The notes beneath the pieces are model-generated. The model saw only the letters and a list, made by a program, of their open reading frames with translations. It was not told where the DNA came from and searched no databases. Both the position numbers and the translations under genes were made by a program. Positions 1 through 5,115 of a stretch of DNA of 5,115 nt are shown in pieces (the stretch's first letter is position 1; each line of letters starts with the position of its first letter). Origin of the DNA: JBFWVD01 sp050246915 (GTDB taxonomy: Bacteria > Actinomycetota > Acidimicrobiia > Acidimicrobiales > Ilumatobacteraceae); NCBI GenBank assembly GCA_050246915.1, contig JBFWVD010000170.1, forward strand, positions 1-5,115, in the 5' to 3' direction.

Positions 1-560
1 ACGACGCCACCCTGCAAGCACTCGCCGGGCCCGCCGACTCCGCGGGCCGACCCTTCGACGGCGACGCGCTCGCCGTGCTCGCCGACGCCACCGGCGGCTA
101 CCCGTACTTCGTGCAACTGTTCGGCGATTACGCCTGGCAAACCTCCGACGGCCACACACGCATCAGCCTCGACGACGCCAACCAAGCGATCGACCTCGCT
201 CGCCACGACAGCGAACGCGGCCTGTACGTCGCCCGGTGGAAGAAGCTGCCCGCCGGCGAACAGACCTACCTCACCGCCATGGCGCGCCTCTCGACCAGAG
301 ATCCGGTACGAACCGGCCAGATCGCCGACGCGCTCGGCAAACCCATCACCGCACTCAGCGCCGTCCGCAACAGGCTCCTCGACCGCGGCATCGTCGTCGC
401 ACCATCAACCGGACACGTCGCAGCATCCATCCCCGGCTTCCTCGACTACGTGCTCACCGTCACCGAACCACCAAAGCCAACCGAACGCCAGTCGCCGTCG
501 AAGAAACGAACCAGCACTTCCCCCTCCAGAAAGCCACGGCACCCAGGTCGCACTGCCTGA
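1..560 (+). CDS. AAA-type ATPase, C-terminal part (partial at left edge)
   Basis: The reading frame (codons from position 3) is open to the left edge, so the start and the Walker A and B motifs lie outside the window; 185 residues are visible. Visible residues 28-45 carry the motif ATGGYPYFVQLFGDYAW, typical of the lid region of archaeal-type/ORC-like ATP-binding proteins common in actinobacteria. Residues about 86-145 look like a winged helix-turn-helix: a helix around EQTYLTAMARL, then VRTGQIADALG, a recognition-helix-like ITALSAVRNRLLDRGIV, and a short beta wing ending at IPGFLDYV. The last 30 residues form a disordered, Lys/Arg/Ser/Pro-rich basic tail. The family couples ATP hydrolysis to nucleic-acid or protein remodelling, but the specific substrate is unknown. 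A gap of 28 bp separates it from the next + strand gene, suggesting co-transcription. The family call rests on recalled motif resemblance; the function is inference. Confidence 0.75.
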   Translation, partial: DATLQALAGPADSAGRPFDGDALAVLADATGGYPYFVQLFGDYAWQTSDGHTRISLDDANQAIDLARHDSERGLYVARWKKLPAGEQTYLTAMARLSTRDPVRTGQIADALGKPITALSAVRNRLLDRGIVVAPSTGHVAASIPGFLDYVLTVTEPPKPTERQSPSKKRTSTSPSRKPRHPGRTA

Positions 561-588
561 CCCGCCGACCCACGAAGGAGACCGGCCG

Positions 589-969
589 ATGCTCACCGTC
601 GGACAACTCGCACAACACCTCCACACCCTCGACCCGAACCTCCCCATCGGGATCATCGACATCGACCGCCACCCAGGCTCACAACGCGTCGCTGTCACCC
701 TGCGCGTGCTCACGGACGTGGATGTCATCCACGAAGCCCGAACCGGCGAGCCGCAGGCGGTGTGGCTGACCGCCCAACCGTCCGGCGGCCGGCCCGACCC
801 TCTGACGGGGCGTCAGCCCTCGACTGTCGTGCTGCCCAGCCATCCCTGCGGATGCCTCATCCCCATCGCCGTCGCGCCTGGCCGCAGCGTCAACCTCGAT
901 GCATTCCCTTGCCCGCACCATCAGCCCAATGACCTCGTCATCCGCTCCGCCCACCGCGCCAACGAGTGA
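589..969 (+). CDS. Small hypothetical protein with CxC...CxHH motif
   Basis: This 126-residue protein starts at ATG 589 behind a strong GAAGGAG ribosome site at 574-580 with 8-nt spacing, which fixes the start. The N-terminus (MLTVGQLAQHLHTLDPNLPI) resembles a small helical segment often seen at the start of short actinobacterial mobile-element proteins (VxxLxxxLxxLdPdlpV pattern), followed by a predicted strand-rich stretch (GIIDIDRH, QRVAVTLRVL, VIHEA, AVWLTA). The C-terminal third holds Cys87, Cys89, Cys108, His110 and His111, a spacing that could bind one metal ion. No signal peptide or membrane segment is seen. It follows the ATPase gene by 28 bp and overlaps the next gene, so the three are probably one operon. 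I do not recognise the family and assign no function; metal binding is only suggested by residue spacing. Confidence 0.7.
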   Translation: MLTVGQLAQHLHTLDPNLPIGIIDIDRHPGSQRVAVTLRVLTDVDVIHEARTGEPQAVWLTAQPSGGRPDPLTGRQPSTVVLPSHPCGCLIPIAVAPGRSVNLDAFPCPHHQPNDLVIRSAHRANE

Positions 970-1543
970 ACCGTTCCGCTTCACGGACGCGGCACGGCTC
1001 CATGCCCGGCGGTTCAACAAGCACCCACTCGCGTCCGCGCTGCGACTGCTCAGCGCCGACCAACGAATCACCCATCCCGACGGCGGCATCGCGCTCCTCA
1101 CCGAGGCCGGCCATGCCACTCGCGCAACGACGCTGTTCGCCGCGACGTACGTCCCGTCATTCCTCGCAATGCTCTACGGCTTCGCGATCGGCAGCATCCC
1201 GCTCATTGCACTGACCGTTCCGGCGATGCTCGTGTCGGCACTCGTCCTGGGCTCGCGATGCGAACGCCAATTCCGAGCACGCCGAACCTTCGACACGACC
1301 GGACACCCGTGGGTCCTTTCCGACGTCGCCACCGAACCCCACCTCGGAATCGGCGACCAACTGTTGACCGAGGTCGTGAGCCGAGCCGAGGACGCGAGCG
1401 CCGACCTCGTGCTCACCGTCGAGGAACACAACGAGATCGCTCGGGCGCTCTACGCCCGCCACCACTTCCTCGAGATCGATGGGCGAGGCCAGACGATCGC
1501 GATGCGTCGGCGGGTGGGAGCCGGGGTTATCCCTGCCCCGTGA
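929..1543 (+). CDS. Membrane-anchored protein with degenerate GNAT-like domain
   Basis: From ATG 929 the product is 204 residues; an in-frame ATG at 899 would add 10. Neither has a visible Shine-Dalgarno site. I chose 929 because it gives the smaller overlap (41 bp) with the upstream gene, which suggests translational coupling. Residues about 1-70 are soluble and Arg/Ala rich. Residues about 74-109 are strongly hydrophobic (YVPSFLAMLYGF, then IPLIALTVPAMLVSALVLG), enough for one long or two short membrane helices as a hairpin. Residues about 127-195 resemble the second half of a GNAT acetyltransferase: a strand (WVLSDVATEP), a weak acetyl-CoA loop (HLGIGDQLL, for the usual R/QxxGxG/A), then NEIARALYARHHF matching motif B. 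The first GNAT strands are absent, so catalysis is doubtful. It may be a membrane-tethered binding or regulatory relic. The 3' end overlaps the convergent excisionase-like gene by 17 bp. Confidence 0.65.
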   Translation: MTSSSAPPTAPTSEPFRFTDAARLHARRFNKHPLASALRLLSADQRITHPDGGIALLTEAGHATRATTLFAATYVPSFLAMLYGFAIGSIPLIALTVPAMLVSALVLGSRCERQFRARRTFDTTGHPWVLSDVATEPHLGIGDQLLTEVVSRAEDASADLVLTVEEHNEIARALYARHHFLEIDGRGQTIAMRRRVGAGVIPAP

Positions 1544-1730
1544 GTGCGTTGACCCGGTTTGCCTCGACCCAACGCTCTACTTCGTCGCGCTGGAATCGAA
1601 TGAGGTGACCGACCTTCACATACGGGATCCGCCGTTCCGCGATGATGCGACGCACGTAGCGAACCGAGACGCCGAGCTCGTCGGCGAGCTGCTCGACACT
1701 GATCAGGGGGGCCCTGCCGTCGCGATGCAT
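1527..1730 (-). CDS. Excisionase-family helix-turn-helix DNA-binding protein
   Basis: This 67-residue protein has the standard layout of the MerR-like HTH_17/excisionase family: ISVEQLADELGVSVRYVRRII (about residues 10-30) as the helix-turn-helix, then RRIPYVKVGHLIRFQRDEVERWVE (about 33-56) as wing and closing helix. The start is ATG at 1730, preceded on the minus strand by GGAGGAGCAC, a near-perfect ribosome site with about 5-nt spacing. Such proteins bind and bend DNA at attachment sites to turn an integrase toward excision, and often also repress the element's promoters. A tyrosine integrase lies on the same strand 1.9 kb upstream, which supports the excisionase (recombination directionality factor) role. 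Unlike the usual arrangement, a 570-codon gene sits between them. It could instead be a plain transcriptional regulator; sequence alone cannot decide. Confidence 0.85.
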   Translation of the reverse strand: MHRDGRAPLISVEQLADELGVSVRYVRRIIAERRIPYVKVGHLIRFQRDEVERWVEANRVNALTGQG

Positions 1731-1875
1731 GTGCTCCTCCAGTCCCTGCCTCGGATGTCGTCCTCACCGTGTACCCGACCCGCGATGGGGATGTCGTGTG
1801 ACAGATCAGCGCTCGACAGCTATTGGTACGGCTCGCTTTGACCCTTGCGTCAGAACCCAACGGTGAGGTCGAGCC
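1731..1875 (-). promoter_or_regulatory. Intergenic region upstream of excisionase gene
   Basis: This 145-bp gap separates the nuclease-like gene from the excisionase-like gene on the same strand and is the likely place for a separate excisionase promoter. I see no convincing -35/-10 pair. It holds an inverted repeat TTTGAC-6 nt-GTCAGA at 1837-1854 (5 of 6 positions paired; core TGAC/GTCA at 1839-1842 and 1849-1852). It also holds an 8-bp direct repeat GATGTCGT at 1754-1761 and 1790-1797. Both could be operators but may be chance. No strong intrinsic terminator is visible after the nuclease-like stop codon; GAGG-TCGAG-CCTC at 1865-1877 is only a 4-bp stem with no T-run. Confidence 0.3.
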
Positions 1876-3588
1876 TCAGCCGTCTGTGAGCAGCCGCTGG
1901 TAGCGCACGCTGCGGTCAGGGGTGGTGAAGGCGTGCACGATCCTGTCGTCCTGGGGGATCCGCTGTAGGAGCGTCGGGTTGTTCAGCACCACGCCCACTC
2001 GACCGAGGTCGAGAGTCTGGTTGCCGATGTCGACGGTGAGCGGAACCGTGATCGTCACCGAGCCCCCAAGGTTGGAGTCCGGCAGCTCCTCGGCGAGCTC
2101 GATGAGCAGCTGGTGTCCTTCTGGGTATCTGCGGGTGACATCCTCGCCACGCAGGACGCTCGCCACGAACTTCCACTGCGTAGCCTGTTCAGCGGTGAGC
2201 TCATGGACATCGGGCACGCGGACGATTGCTGAGGTGTTCTGTTGGATGGTCACGAGAGACTCCATCAGCCGCAGCATCGCAGCAAGATGCCCGGCTGCTT
2301 CGCCGGGCCAAACAAAGCCGAGGTTGGGGTCGAGCGCTCCGCGTTCCGGAGGTGTGTGCCTGGCGCTGAGCCGGCCGACGTTCGGTGACCTGCAGTGGAT
2401 CAGGAACGTGAGCGCAGCGTGGGCTGCTGTGACTGGTGCCCCGGTGAAGTCGCCGAAGCGGATGTTGCGTGAGCCGGTCCGTTCCTTCGGGTTGTACCGG
2501 TCCTCCAGGGTGAAGATGCCGTTGACCTCTCGGAGCACAACTCGCACTCCGGTGGCGCCTTCGCTTCGTTCGACGCGCTCGACATCAGCCGATGCGAGGA
2601 CTGCGCCGGTCGGGTCGAGTACTTCGAGGTGCAGCTCCGGGTTCTCACCGAGGTCATCTGTTGCCGCGAATGACTTGACCGTTGCACCTTCGAGTCGACC
2701 CCCAAGTCCGCCTGGTGCGTCGATCTCTCCTTCGTAGACGCCTTCGGGACTGGTGAACGGCACGCCGAATGCTTGGAAATCGCTGAGCGCCTGGGCGAAT
2801 GTGTCGCCGCTGTTCACCACGAACTTGCCGGTGATGGTGATGGGTCGCACTTCCGTTGAGGCGGCACAGCGCGCGATGACATCGACCGCTGCCCACCGGC
2901 CTGCCTTGCCTTCTCCGACGATCGTCGTCATGACCAGCCCAGGTCGCTGGAGGGCCGGTTGAAGCTGGCCCTCTCCGAAGCGAAGCTCATAGCGGTAGTG
3001 AGGATCGGTGTCGAGGGTCGGCACGGCCTTCTGAATTCTGCTGACGACCTCAGGCACGCCGAGCGCCGCGCCGTGACGGTGGACCCGGTCCAATGCCATG
3101 ACGGCCTGGTAGGCCGCTTCGATGCGGTTTGCGCCGCCGTGAAGGTAGTAGTCCACAACGTCGGGATACTTCGCCGCGAGTTGTTCGACGTACGTCAACC
3201 CGTGCCAGACAGCGGTGACCTCGTACTTCACTGCGAGCTTCTTGAACCAGTTGTACGCCTCCGGCGTGGGGTCCCACGGTGTTACGAGGTACCACGTCCC
3301 GAGATGCAGATCTGTCCAGCGCTCATCGGAGGCGAGGGTCTTCAGGGAGCCCTCCACTTCGGATTTCTGCCGGGACGTCAGGGGCTCGGTGTACTTCTTC
3401 ACCTGGTACACGTCGTCGGCATCTTCGGGGCCTGTGCCCGCGTCGACGATGTCGACTCCGCCGTCACCGATCGAGGGTGTGATGCGCACCGACCTCGGGT
3501 GCTCCCGGTTGACGAACATCGCAACGACCGCCTCGATGTCGTTGCCTTCCAGTCGTGTCCATTCCACCCGAGGCATAGCCACAAGCAT
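1876..3588 (-). CDS. Mrr-like PD-(D/E)XK nuclease-domain protein with unknown C-terminal region
   Basis: This 570-residue protein has an N-terminal domain (about 8-150) that fits the restriction-endonuclease-like fold. A first helix contains LEGNDIEAVVAMFV, followed by GDGGVDIV (41-48, Asp46 the likely metal ligand) and VYQVKKY (60-66), where Gln62 and Lys64 fit the Q-x-K variant of the (D/E)-x-K motif seen in Mrr-type enzymes. The strand LGTWYLVTPWDPTPEAYNWF and helix VEQLAAKYPDVVDYYL complete the domain. Residues about 195-400 are mostly beta-strand-like and about 425-570 mixed; I do not recognise them. Compared with Mrr (about 300 residues) it carries some 400 extra residues, perhaps a sensor or oligomerisation module. 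No methyltransferase partner is adjacent. The start is uncertain: ATG 3588 has no ribosome site and abuts a hairpin; GTG 3582 and ATG 3576 are in-frame options. A type IV-like restriction or antiphage role is inference. Confidence 0.85.
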   Translation of the reverse strand: MLVAMPRVEWTRLEGNDIEAVVAMFVNREHPRSVRITPSIGDGGVDIVDAGTGPEDADDVYQVKKYTEPLTSRQKSEVEGSLKTLASDERWTDLHLGTWYLVTPWDPTPEAYNWFKKLAVKYEVTAVWHGLTYVEQLAAKYPDVVDYYLHGGANRIEAAYQAVMALDRVHRHGAALGVPEVVSRIQKAVPTLDTDPHYRYELRFGEGQLQPALQRPGLVMTTIVGEGKAGRWAAVDVIARCAASTEVRPITITGKFVVNSGDTFAQALSDFQAFGVPFTSPEGVYEGEIDAPGGLGGRLEGATVKSFAATDDLGENPELHLEVLDPTGAVLASADVERVERSEGATGVRVVLREVNGIFTLEDRYNPKERTGSRNIRFGDFTGAPVTAAHAALTFLIHCRSPNVGRLSARHTPPERGALDPNLGFVWPGEAAGHLAAMLRLMESLVTIQQNTSAIVRVPDVHELTAEQATQWKFVASVLRGEDVTRRYPEGHQLLIELAEELPDSNLGGSVTITVPLTVDIGNQTLDLGRVGVVLNNPTLLQRIPQDDRIVHAFTTPDRSVRYQRLLTDG

Positions 3589-3602
3589 GCCCGAAGGCGG
3601 GC
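3589..3602 (-). promoter_or_regulatory. GC hairpin abutting the nuclease-gene start codon
   Basis: A perfect 5-bp stem GCCCG/CGGGC with a 4-nt loop (AAGG on the + strand, CCTT in the minus-strand transcript) ends one base before ATG 3588, occupying the place where a ribosome binding site would be. It may lower translation of the nuclease-like gene, or indicate that translation starts further in, at GTG 3582 or ATG 3576. There is no T-run after it, so it is not a classic terminator. Such short GC stems are common in GC-rich DNA. Confidence 0.35.
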
Positions 3603-3627
3603 GGGCACCATCAGTTTGTAGAAGGAT

Positions 3628-3642
3628 GCGGCCAATGGCCGC
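3628..3642 (-). terminator. Possible weak intrinsic terminator after integrase gene
   Basis: One base beyond the integrase stop codon (3644-3646) lies a perfect 6-bp GC stem, GCGGCC/GGCCGC, with a 3-nt loop. In the minus-strand direction it is followed by ATCCTTCT, a pyrimidine-rich but not pure T-run. It could partly terminate integrase transcripts and reduce read-through into the nuclease-like gene, or act as a stabilising 3' hairpin. Confidence 0.4.
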
Positions 3643-3643
3643 G

Positions 3644-4957
3644 TCAATGGTCGAGTGTCTGTTCGTTCAGAAAGCTCTCGATCTTCGCATTGCCGATCGC
3701 CTCGTCGTCCTGGAGCGCGCCGACGTACGTCGACACGAGGGTCTCGACGCTATGACCGAGACGCCGGGCGGTCTCACCGAGCGGAACGCCGCTGCGGAGC
3801 CAGGTGGTCGCTGCCGCGTGCCGGCAGTCGTAGACACGCAGCGGAGGTAGGCCGACCGATGCGAGTGCGCGGTGCCATGAGCGAACCCAGTTCGACTGGC
3901 TTGGGCGCGATCCGGTTCTCGTGCGGAATAACAGCTGCGCGTCGTCGACGACGCCTTGTTCTGCGACCCACTTGGCGAGCATCTCGACGAGCACGGGCGG
4001 GATCGGCACCACCCTCGGCCCGGTCTTCGGCTCTCCGGGTTCATCAAAGGAGATATCGGCCTCGGTCACGTGAAGACGACCCCACCCAGAGGTCGGAAGA
4101 TCGAGCGACCCACGTCGGATCATCACAACCTCCGACGGCCTGAGCCCGGCGTAGTACGCAACAGCCGTCATCACCCGGTAGGTCTGGCTGCCCGGTTGAT
4201 GGCTTCCGATCGCATCAATCGCGCGGGCCATCGTCGGTGGATCGGGAAGCCGACGCGGATCGACGGACCGGCGACGCCTCGCGACCTTGCGGCGGGCACG
4301 GGTACGTGATCGCGGTGGCCACGGGTCGCCCGAGATCGCGCCTGCCTGCACGGCGGCAACGATGCAGGCTCGAGCGACGATGCGTGTCCGGTTGGCAGTG
4401 GTTGCCGACAGTGGTTGACCATCGAGTCGCAGTCCCAGCTGCCGGTCGATCTCTGCGGTCGACTCGCGGTCGATCGTGGACAGCATCAGCGAATGCTCCG
4501 TGAGCCATCTCTCCCAGCGGGCCTCAGGTCCGTCGGCATCGGGGCGAAGCGCTTGCTTCAGGTAGTGCCGCAGCTCGGCTTCCGTGCGTCCAGCTTTGAC
4601 ATCGGCGGCGATGATCACGAGCTTCGCCAGACTTTCGACCGCGGAGTTGCGCGTCCGAGGTTGCCACTCGACCCACTGTTCGCCGAGCCAGCGCCGAGCC
4701 CATTCGTAGACGTTCATGTCGCTCAGCGACGGCTGCCACGAGGATGGATCGCCTGTCACTTCGTCGAAGCGTTCGCCGCGTTGAACCGCGTTCATCAGCA
4801 GCAGACGGAATCTGTCCGCTTCGGAACGCGTGTGGAACGACTTGCTGCGTTGCCGGCCGTCGACGGACCAACGCACGACCCATGGGCGCTTCACGCGGTC
4901 CGAGGATCGGCGATCCTGGATGCTGTATACCTGCACCTCTTGATGCGAGCGATTCAT
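3644..4957 (-). CDS. Tyrosine recombinase / phage-type integrase
   Basis: This 437-residue protein is a full-length tyrosine integrase that performs site-specific DNA strand exchange. Residues about 8-52 form an arm-binding N-terminal domain (WVVRWSVDGRQRSKSFHTRSEADRF), about 80-210 the core-binding domain, and about 240-430 the catalytic domain. Catalytic residues are Arg273 (in YYAGLRPSEV), Lys311 (EPKTGPRVVPIP), Arg379 (VYDCRHAAAT), His402 (RLGHS) and the nucleophile Tyr411 (VSTYVG). The first His of the usual HxxR box is Tyr376, a substitution tolerated in the family. An extremely basic linker at 216-236 joins the core-binding and catalytic domains. ATG 4957 follows GGGAGG at 4969-4964 with 6-nt spacing, which supports the start. 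The gene reads away from the putative tRNA attachment site 138 bp upstream, the usual position for an integrase, and probably acts with the excisionase-like protein at 1527-1730. Confidence 0.95.
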   Translation of the reverse strand: MNRSHQEVQVYSIQDRRSSDRVKRPWVVRWSVDGRQRSKSFHTRSEADRFRLLLMNAVQRGERFDEVTGDPSSWQPSLSDMNVYEWARRWLGEQWVEWQPRTRNSAVESLAKLVIIAADVKAGRTEAELRHYLKQALRPDADGPEARWERWLTEHSLMLSTIDRESTAEIDRQLGLRLDGQPLSATTANRTRIVARACIVAAVQAGAISGDPWPPRSRTRARRKVARRRRSVDPRRLPDPPTMARAIDAIGSHQPGSQTYRVMTAVAYYAGLRPSEVVMIRRGSLDLPTSGWGRLHVTEADISFDEPGEPKTGPRVVPIPPVLVEMLAKWVAEQGVVDDAQLLFRTRTGSRPSQSNWVRSWHRALASVGLPPLRVYDCRHAAATTWLRSGVPLGETARRLGHSVETLVSTYVGALQDDEAIGNAKIESFLNEQTLDH

Positions 4958-4976
4958 GTGTGGCCTCCCACCCGTT

Positions 4977-4992
4977 CACCCGCCCTCGGGTG
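4977..4992 (-). promoter_or_regulatory. Hairpin in the integrase leader
   Basis: A perfect 6-bp inverted repeat CACCCG/CGGGTG around the loop CCCT lies 7 bp upstream of the integrase Shine-Dalgarno site (4964-4969). In the transcript it would form a stable GC stem in the 5' leader; as DNA it could be an operator. It may modulate integrase expression. No clear -35/-10 pair could be placed in the 138 bp upstream of the integrase. Confidence 0.35.
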
Positions 4993-5012
4993 GAGGGTGG
5001 GGGTTACAGGAA

Positions 5013-5039
5013 ATTGGGAGAGCATTGGGAGGAACTCCC
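5013..5039. repeat. Tandem 8-mer at 11-bp spacing joined to a palindrome
   Basis: ATTGGGAG occurs at 5013-5020 and again at 5024-5031, a period of 11 bp, close to one helical turn, so bound proteins would sit on the same DNA face. The second copy runs into an inverted repeat GGGAG-GAA-CTCCC (5027-5039). Between an integrase gene and an attachment site, such in-phase repeats are typical of integrase arm sites or excisionase sites; the assignment is inference from position and spacing. Confidence 0.45.
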
Positions 5040-5068
5040 TCCCTCGATCCGCAAACTGACCCTGAGCA

Positions 5069-5089
5069 GGTCGAACACAGGTTCTGACC
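5069..5089. repeat. Imperfect inverted repeat beside the putative att core
   Basis: GGTC-GAAC (5069-5076) and GTTC-T-GACC (5081-5089) are inverted around ACAG, with one unpaired T at 5085, giving an 8-bp stem. It lies 6 bp from the start of the tRNA-like block. It could be a recombinase or accessory-protein site on the element side of the attachment site. Confidence 0.35.
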
Positions 5090-5095
5090 AACGGG

Positions 5096-5115
5096 TTCCT
5101 AAACCGCAGGTCGCA
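5096..5115 (+). other. Putative attachment site: anticodon loop and 3' half of tRNA-Arg(CCU)
   Basis: TTCCTAA at 5096-5102 fits a tRNA anticodon loop (U33, anticodon CCU at 5098-5100, A37, A38), followed by ACCGC as the 3' anticodon stem, AGGTC as a 5-nt variable loop, and GCA beginning a T-stem at the window edge. The 5' side does not fit: the intact stem would need GCGGT before the loop, but the window has ACGGG (5091-5095), mismatched at two pairs, and no D-arm (AGCTC...GAGC) is seen in the preceding 40 bp. Identity to a tRNA that starts only at the anticodon loop is what integrase crossover in a tRNA gene leaves at one element end. The element would lie to the left and the chromosomal flank to the right. 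The rest of the match lies outside the window. Confidence 0.5.

Noticed and set aside
679..1119. Minus-strand frame of 146 codons
   Set aside because: It is antisense to two + strand genes in a likely operon; composition is Arg/Ser/Ala-rich with no motif.
1479..1841. + strand frame of 120 codons across the excisionase gene
   Set aside because: It is antisense to a clear helix-turn-helix protein with a near-perfect ribosome site and has no recognisable domain.
1865..1877. Terminator after the nuclease-like gene (GAGG/CCTC stem)
   Set aside because: Only a 4-bp stem overlapping the stop codon and no T-run; too weak to call.
1922..2737. Long + strand reading frame of 271 codons
   Set aside because: It lies wholly antisense to the 570-residue nuclease-like gene, has Ser/Arg/Pro-rich low-quality composition with no recognisable motif, and is a typical GC-rich shadow frame.
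2959..3850. Two overlapping + strand frames (220 and 211 codons)
   Set aside because: Both are antisense to the nuclease-like and integrase genes and show no domain motifs or ribosome site; the sense-strand genes carry clear family motifs.
4415..5059. + strand frame of 214 codons opposite the integrase start
   Set aside because: Antisense to the integrase N-terminal half, whose motifs and ribosome site are convincing; no independent coding evidence.
4970..5095. Sigma-70 type promoter for the integrase
   Set aside because: TGTAAC near 5004-5009 on the minus strand resembles a -10 box, but no acceptable -35 box lies at the right distance.
5040..5115. Complete tRNA gene at the right edge
   Set aside because: Only the anticodon loop and the sequence 3' of it fit; the 5' anticodon stem mismatches and no D-arm is present, so it is treated as an attachment-site remnant.

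Overview
The window is high-GC DNA with strongly G/C-biased third codon positions and clear purine-rich ribosome binding sites. Its gene families (winged-helix AAA ATPase, helix-turn-helix excisionase, heavily Arg-rich tyrosine recombinase) suggest an actinobacterium. The genus cannot be told from sequence alone. I read the window as one end of an integrated mobile element, probably site-specifically inserted at a tRNA-Arg(CCU) gene.

Layout, left to right. Positions 1-1543 hold three + strand genes that look like one transcription unit: the C-terminal part of an AAA-type ATPase (runs off the left edge, ends 560), a 126-residue protein with a possible CxC...CxHH metal site (589-969), and a short membrane-anchored protein with a degenerate GNAT acetyltransferase half-domain (929-1543), overlapping the gene before it. 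Positions 1527-4957 hold three minus-strand genes: a tyrosine integrase (3644-4957), a 570-residue protein with an N-terminal Mrr-like PD-(D/E)XK nuclease domain and a long unrecognised C-terminal part (1876-3588), and a 67-residue excisionase-type helix-turn-helix protein (1527-1730). The two gene sets converge and overlap by 17 bp at 1527-1543.

The last 140 bp contain no gene but a dense set of repeats: a hairpin in the integrase leader, a tandem 8-mer at 11-bp spacing joined to a palindrome, and an imperfect inverted repeat. The final 20 bp (5096-5115) fit the anticodon loop and 3' half of tRNA-Arg(CCU), while the 5' half of a tRNA is missing. That is the pattern expected of a recombined attachment site whose crossover lies at the anticodon loop.

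Working model: integrase and excisionase catalyse integration and excision at the tRNA gene, and the repeats near 4977-5089 are candidate arm, excisionase or regulatory sites. The nuclease-like gene lies between them as cargo and is the best candidate here for an undescribed, possibly defensive, function. The role of the + strand genes is unknown. No second attachment site, CRISPR array or intact tRNA is visible in the window.
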